The notes under the pieces were generated by a model that had not been told where the DNA came from, searched no databases, and saw only the letters and a list, made by a program, of their open reading frames with translations. DNA of 8,878 bases from Chloroflexota bacterium (lineage in GTDB: Bacteria; Chloroflexota; Anaerolineae; UBA4142): the NCBI GenBank assembly GCA_016200825.1, contig JACQEA010000179.1, positions 1 to 8,878 of the forward strand, read 5' to 3'. Position numbers and translations under genes: made by a program. Positions 5,656 through 8,878 of the stretch are shown here, one piece after another; position 1 is the first letter of the stretch, and each line of letters begins with the position of its first letter.

Positions 5656-6725
5656 TTTTCGACGCGCTCATTCTTGGCGGCGGACCGGCCGGTTGCGCGA
5701 CGGCAATCGCGCTAGCGCGCGAAAATTTTCGCGTCGCGCTGATAGAAAAATCACGTTACGATTCGCCGCGCATCGGCGAAACGCTCGCGCCTGCGGCGCG
5801 GGATTTATTGATGACGCTGGGTGTGTGGGAAAATTTTCTCGCGCAAAAGCATTTGTCCTCTAGCGGTACGCTCGCGGCGTGGGGCAGTGAAGCGTTGATC
5901 GAAAATCATTTCATCACCAATCCGTACGGCGCGGGTTGGCATTTAGATCGCAATCGCTTTGACGCGATGCTCGCGCGCGCGGCGGAACAAGCCGGTGCGT
6001 GTGTGTACGCGAGTCCCGCGCGAAAAATTTTTGGCGAATGGTCAGTGATCATTCAAGCCGAAAAAGAATTGCAGGGAAAATTTTTAATTGACGCGAGCGG
6101 ACGCGCGGGAATAATCACGCGCCAACTCGGCGCGCAACGTTACGAACTCGATCAATTGGTTGGTCTCGCGCGATTTTTTTCCGCGCCCTCTGGCGATTCG
6201 AACGACAATCGGACTTTAGTCGAAGCGACCGAGAACGGTTGGTGGTACTCCGCGTTTTTGCCGGACGCGCGGCTCGTCGTCGCGTTTATGACGGACGCGG
6301 ATCTAAAGCCGCGCGCAGAGTTGAATTCTTTTTGGGACAAGCAATTGGCAGACGCGGCGCATACGCGCGCGCGCGTCACTAGCGCGCGAAATAGGAGTGA
6401 AATCGGAATTTGGTCGGCAAATAGTTACGCGTTGGATTGTTGCGCGGGTGAGAATTGGCTTGCGGTTGGCGACGCGGCGATGGCGGTGGATCCGCTTTCC
6501 GCGCGCGGGATTTACAACGCGTTGGAATCGGGATTGCGCGCGGCGCACGCGATTGCAAAAAAAAATCGCGGCACAGATTCCGCGTTGGAGGAGTACGCCG
6601 TGTGGTCGCGCGCGCGGTTTGAAAAATATCGCGTGGCGCGCGCGCAGTATTACGCGCTGGAAACGCGCTGGCGTGATTCCACTTTTTGGAAACGCAGACA
6701 AATCCCGAAAGGTTCTTGGGAGTAG
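5652..6725 (+). CDS. FAD-dependent oxidoreductase, tryptophan-halogenase/LodB/QhpG-like
   Basis: This encodes 357 residues from GTG 5652, which overlaps the upstream TGA (GTGA). The open frame extends to 5619, but the Rossmann strand (FDALILGGGPAG) starts right after this GTG. Features: the FAD-binding GGGPAG (9-14) with acidic E32 at the end of strand 2, RIGETLAPAARDLL (40-53), GAGWHLDRNRFDAML (93-107), the NGWWYSAFLP strand (195-204), and the second FAD motif VGDAAMAVDPLSARGI (272-287). This is the layout of the flavin monooxygenase branch that includes tryptophan halogenases and the LodB/GoxB/QhpG maturation flavoproteins. The halogenase WxWxIP motif is not seen (NGWWYSAFLP stands there), so a halogenase is unlikely. 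LodB-type proteins modify a residue in a partner protein, but no LodA/GoxA-like partner is visible in the window. A small-molecule oxidase or monooxygenase acting with the VOC protein is equally possible. Confidence 0.85.
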   Translation: MIFDALILGGGPAGCATAIALARENFRVALIEKSRYDSPRIGETLAPAARDLLMTLGVWENFLAQKHLSSSGTLAAWGSEALIENHFITNPYGAGWHLDRNRFDAMLARAAEQAGACVYASPARKIFGEWSVIIQAEKELQGKFLIDASGRAGIITRQLGAQRYELDQLVGLARFFSAPSGDSNDNRTLVEATENGWWYSAFLPDARLVVAFMTDADLKPRAELNSFWDKQLADAAHTRARVTSARNRSEIGIWSANSYALDCCAGENWLAVGDAAMAVDPLSARGIYNALESGLRAAHAIAKKNRGTDSALEEYAVWSRARFEKYRVARAQYYALETRWRDSTFWKRRQIPKGSWE

Positions 6726-6956
6726 CTACAGTCGAAGACATAACTATTCGTTCCGAAAAGAAAAGTTACAATGTCATTCTGAGCGACCCCTTCACTGCAT
6801 TCAGGGTAAACTCCGGGAGCGAAGAATCTTGTTATGCGTATGAAATCAAACGAGTCAACAAGATGCTTCGCTTCGCTCAGCATGACAACGTTACTTGATC
6901 CCTTCGCAAGAATTTGATCTCTGCGTGATTAGCCATTCCCGAAAATCCTGCGGGTT
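6726..6956. other. Gene-free region between convergent genes
   Basis: No supported gene lies between the flavoprotein stop and the end of the mocA region. Short open frames here (for example minus-strand MLSEAKHL...) are translations of the inverted-repeat element. The region holds that element (6772-6887) and a terminator-like hairpin (6938-6965). Confidence 0.75.
6772..6887. repeat. 116-bp inverted-repeat element, TGTCATTCTGAGCGA ends
   Basis: The terminal inverted repeats TGTCATTCTGAGCGA (6772-6786) and TCGCTCAGCATGACA (6873-6887) match at 14 of 15 positions. An inner pair, GAAGAATCTTGTT (6821-6833) and AACAAGATGCTTC (6857-6869), matches at 12 of 13. The left arm also contains a CCCTTCACTGCATTCAGGG segment. 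It has no coding capacity and the architecture of a dispersed palindromic element. It shares TGTCATT ends and the word GAGCGAAGCGAA with the element at 4682-4793. Confidence 0.8.
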
Positions 6957-6965
6957 TTATTTTTT
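6938..6965 (+). terminator. Candidate rho-independent terminator after the flavoprotein gene
   Basis: AAAATCC (6942-6948), loop TGC, and GGGTTTT (6952-6958) form a stem with one T-G wobble, followed by a T-rich tail to 6965. An alternative larger fold pairs CGAAAATC (6940-6947) with GATTTTCG (6966-6973) and AGCC (6931-6934) with GGCT (6980-6983). It lies between convergent genes, where a terminator is expected, but the stem is only moderately stable. Confidence 0.5.
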
Positions 6966-6991
6966 GATTTTCGTTTGGCGGCTAAAATTTT

Positions 6992-7543
6992 CTAGTTCGC
7001 GTTCGTAATCCGCGGGGAATTGACGGAGACGTGATGAATCGCGTCAGGACTGACGCCGCGAAAAAAATCGCGCAGAGTTTGATCGGCGCGCAATTCCAAA
7101 ATCGCGGGCCAATGTTCGCGCGCAATCAAAATCGGATGGCCGCGGCGCATTTTATAACTAGGGAACACCACACTGCCGCGTTTATCGCGAAAGGCAGAAA
7201 TAATTTGCGCGACGACCGATGCTTCGAGCGCGGGTTGATCGCCCAAGACGATCAGCGCGGCGGAAGATTGCAGAGACGCGGATTGCAAACCAATTTGCAC
7301 CGACGAAAGCATTTCGCCGGCGGCATAATCCGAATTAAAAATTGTTTGGGCTGACGAATCTACGAAAAGTTTTTCGAGCGCCGCGCGTTCGTGTCCGGTA
7401 ATGACGAGGATTTCATCGAGCGGAGTTTCGCGCAAGATTTCCACAATGTGGGTGATGAGGGTGCGCGAACCGAAGGGCAATAATGGTTTTGATTTCCCCA
7501 TGCGGGTGGAGAGTCCCGCCGCGAGCACAATTGCCGAGATCAT
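6992..7543 (-). CDS. mocA: MocA-like molybdenum cofactor nucleotidyltransferase, probable C-terminal frameshift
   Basis: The enzyme uses CTP to convert molybdopterin-Mo to the cytosine dinucleotide form needed by CO/xanthine dehydrogenase-type enzymes. The 183 residues have LAAGLSTRMGKSKPLLPFG (7-25, nucleotide-binding loop), VITGHE (47-52), VLGDQPAL (99-106, metal-binding Asp102) and the family's RRGHPIL (133-139). The end is abnormal: it reads HVSVNSP and then RITNAN, where the family normally has a DxDTPEDY-type motif. On the minus strand one extra C in the CCCC run (plus-strand GGGG 7014-7017) would give VNSPADYERELENF and continue to a stop at 6957-6959. A single-base loss is therefore likely, either real or an assembly error. 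It starts 9 bases after the xdhC stop, so it is the last gene of that operon. Other NTP-transferase functions cannot be excluded, but the xdhC context supports MocA. Confidence 0.85.
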   Translation of the reverse strand: MISAIVLAAGLSTRMGKSKPLLPFGSRTLITHIVEILRETPLDEILVITGHERAALEKLFVDSSAQTIFNSDYAAGEMLSSVQIGLQSASLQSSAALIVLGDQPALEASVVAQIISAFRDKRGSVVFPSYKMRRGHPILIAREHWPAILELRADQTLRDFFRGVSPDAIHHVSVNSPRITNAN

Positions 7544-7552
7544 GCGCGGAAA

Positions 7553-8743
7553 TTATTCCGCCGCCGGATTCAGGGATGTTTGGACAGAAAGAGGAACTGG
7601 ATCAGCGCGGCGAATTTGTTGCAAGGGTCGGCCGCTTTTGTGCCGCGCCACCGCCAAAATTTCCGCCATGATCGCGAGCGCGATTTCTTCCGGCGTTTCC
7701 GCGCCCACATCTAATCCGACCGGCACGCGGACGCGATCTAACCACGCGGAATCAATTCCTTCCGCGCGCAACGCGTCAAAGATCACAATAGATTTGCGCG
7801 CGCTCGCGACCAAGCCCACATAAAATGCCGGCGCGCCCGCTAATTGACGCAACGCGGGCTCATCCCAACCCCACGTCGCGATCACGACCGCGGTGCTCGC
7901 GGTCACGCGCAAATTCATCGGCGCTAATTTTTCAGTCGCGGCAACGTACTCAACCAAGCGCGTTTCATCCGCGTCGGGCAAATGATCGCGCGTGAGAAAA
8001 TCAGCGCGGTCATCCACCACGCGAACGTGCCACCCCAAATATTTCGCGACCTTGGTCAATGCCGCACCGATATGTCCCGCGCCAATGATGAGTAGTTGCG
8101 GACGCGGTTCAAACAGATCAAGCAAAATTTCTACCGGCGCGCGGCGAGTGGAAGTCAATCGTTGCACGGCGCTGAGCGCGGGATTAAATCCAAGACGATG
8201 CGCGTAATTATCGGAGAGGACGCGTTGAGTTTCATCACTGATCGCGCGATCAAGCGCGGGGTTGGCAAACGAACCTATTGTTTCGCCGGAAGAACGAATC
8301 ACGATTCTTTTTCCGAGCGGCAAAACATTTTCATTCCCAGATCGAATGACGGTTGCCAAAACGACCGGCTCACCATCGGCGAGCGCCGCGCGAATCGCGG
8401 ATAATAGTTCGATTGATTCCGCGTCGCGCGTGGGCGGGCGAAGAATGTCAATGAAAACTTCTTGAGTGCCGCCGCATAAACCCACATTGCCTTCGCCGCG
8501 CCCGTTCAAATTGTATTCGATGAGGCGCGGTTTTCCTTCCTCTAACGCGGCTTGCGCGTCCGCGACGGCTTGCAATTCCATCGTTCCGCCGCCAATCGAG
8601 CCGGTAAAATTTCCATCGTCAAAAACGGCGAGCCGCGCGGATTTGTGGCGCGGCGTCGAGCCGAAAGAGCGCACGAGCGTCATCAGCGCGATTCGTTCGC
8701 CGCGCTGTAACGCCGTGTTGACTTGATCGAGAATATCGTTCAT
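7553..8743 (-). CDS. xdhC: XdhC/CoxI family molybdenum cofactor insertion protein
   Basis: XdhC-type proteins bind molybdenum cofactor, protect it during sulfuration and deliver it to molybdenum hydroxylases (xanthine, CO or aldehyde dehydrogenases) in the cytoplasm. The 396 residues have the standard two-part layout. The N-terminal XdhC/CoxI domain shows GSTPRHKSARLAV (28-40), GSIGGGTMELQAV (48-60) and GLCGGTQEVFI (88-98, Cys90 in the conserved CGG), with a related middle segment (about 110-165). The C-terminal Rossmann domain (PF13478 type, about 215-365) shows LLIIGAGHIGAALTKVA (217-233), VVDDR (242-246), FYVGLVASARK (307-317) and VPVGLDVGAETPEEIALAIM (340-359). It begins 9 bases after the stop of the partial gene at the right edge and ends 9 bases before mocA, so the three form one operon. 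No strong Shine-Dalgarno is visible. Confidence 0.93.
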   Translation of the reverse strand: MNDILDQVNTALQRGERIALMTLVRSFGSTPRHKSARLAVFDDGNFTGSIGGGTMELQAVADAQAALEEGKPRLIEYNLNGRGEGNVGLCGGTQEVFIDILRPPTRDAESIELLSAIRAALADGEPVVLATVIRSGNENVLPLGKRIVIRSSGETIGSFANPALDRAISDETQRVLSDNYAHRLGFNPALSAVQRLTSTRRAPVEILLDLFEPRPQLLIIGAGHIGAALTKVAKYLGWHVRVVDDRADFLTRDHLPDADETRLVEYVAATEKLAPMNLRVTASTAVVIATWGWDEPALRQLAGAPAFYVGLVASARKSIVIFDALRAEGIDSAWLDRVRVPVGLDVGAETPEEIALAIMAEILAVARHKSGRPLQQIRRADPVPLSVQTSLNPAAE

Positions 8744-8752
8744 GTTTTCGTG

Positions 8753-8878
8753 TTAATCACCGGAAGACGTGGCGCCGCGATTAGCGCGCGCAGTTGGCGC
8801 GGCGGCTTGACGCGCCGACCCGCCGCGTAATTTTTCATACCACAACGGATGATGGGCTTGCACAAAATCAGTTTTGAT
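8753..8878 (-). CDS. C-terminal tail of an unidentified gene (cut by window edge)
   Basis: The minus strand is open from the right edge to the TAA at 8755-8753, giving 41 residues that begin IKTDFVQAHHPLWYEKLRGG and end in an Ala/Arg/Ser-rich tail. The stop lies 9 bases before the xdhC start, the same spacing as between xdhC and mocA, which supports a real co-transcribed gene. The tail is too short and low in complexity to name. From context it may belong to a molybdenum hydroxylase operon, but no motif shows this. Confidence 0.6.
   Translation of the reverse strand: MKTDFVQAHHPLWYEKLRGGSARQAAAPTARANRGATSSGD

Noticed and set aside
5652..6725. Flavoprotein as a tryptophan halogenase
   Set aside because: The WxWxIP motif is not seen; NGWWYSAFLP stands at the equivalent place, which fits the non-halogenating branch better.
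6650..6898. Small open frames over the second repeat (MLSEAKHL... on minus, another on plus)
   Set aside because: They are translations of a palindromic repeat and overlap the flavoprotein end; such products are usual mis-annotations of this kind of repeat.

Overview
The window looks like ordinary chromosome from a bacterium related to Chloroflexota (Anaerolineae-like). This is inference from protein resemblance and base usage. The DNA is packed with GCGCG/CGCGC words between A/T-rich runs. The proteins resemble those of that phylum, including an LCP cell-wall protein, a GT39-type membrane glycosyltransferase and XdhC/MocA maturation genes. Two kinds of dispersed inverted-repeat element of a sort common in such genomes are also present. 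No rRNA, tRNA, CRISPR array, transposase or phage gene is visible.

Left part (1-1703, minus strand). The left edge holds the first 73 codons of a membrane glycosyltransferase. Upstream of it, on the same strand, is a 468-residue modular protein with Ig-like or carboxypeptidase-regulatory-like domains, Pro/Thr linkers and a conserved-looking C-terminal domain, but no signal peptide. A 100-base divergent region (1704-1803) separates it from nadK. That region carries one extended -10 promoter in each direction, and the one for nadK implies an almost leaderless mRNA.

Centre (1804-6725, plus strand). nadK is coupled by an ATGA overlap to a five-helix membrane protein. A very good sigma70-type promoter, whose -35 box contains the stop codon of that membrane gene, then drives a divergent LytR-CpsA-Psr protein. 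A 112-base inverted-repeat element follows. After it comes a pair of translationally coupled genes (GTGA overlap): a VOC/glyoxalase-3-like protein and a flavoprotein of the tryptophan-halogenase/LodB/QhpG-like class.

Right part (6726-8878). A gene-free stretch of about 265 bases holds a second inverted-repeat element and a terminator-like hairpin. It separates the flavoprotein gene from a convergent minus-strand operon. That operon contains the tail of an unidentified gene, xdhC, and a mocA-like nucleotidyltransferase, each separated by exactly 9 bases. XdhC and MocA act together in maturation of molybdenum hydroxylases (CO or xanthine dehydrogenase family), so such an enzyme is probably encoded just beyond the right edge. 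The mocA reading frame appears to be broken close to its end by loss of one base in a C-run (GGGG on the plus strand, 7014-7017).

I see no clear new multi-gene system. The most unusual items are the likely mocA frameshift, the LCP protein lacking several canonical active-site residues, the signal-less modular protein, the coupled VOC-flavoprotein pair, and the two related inverted-repeat families.
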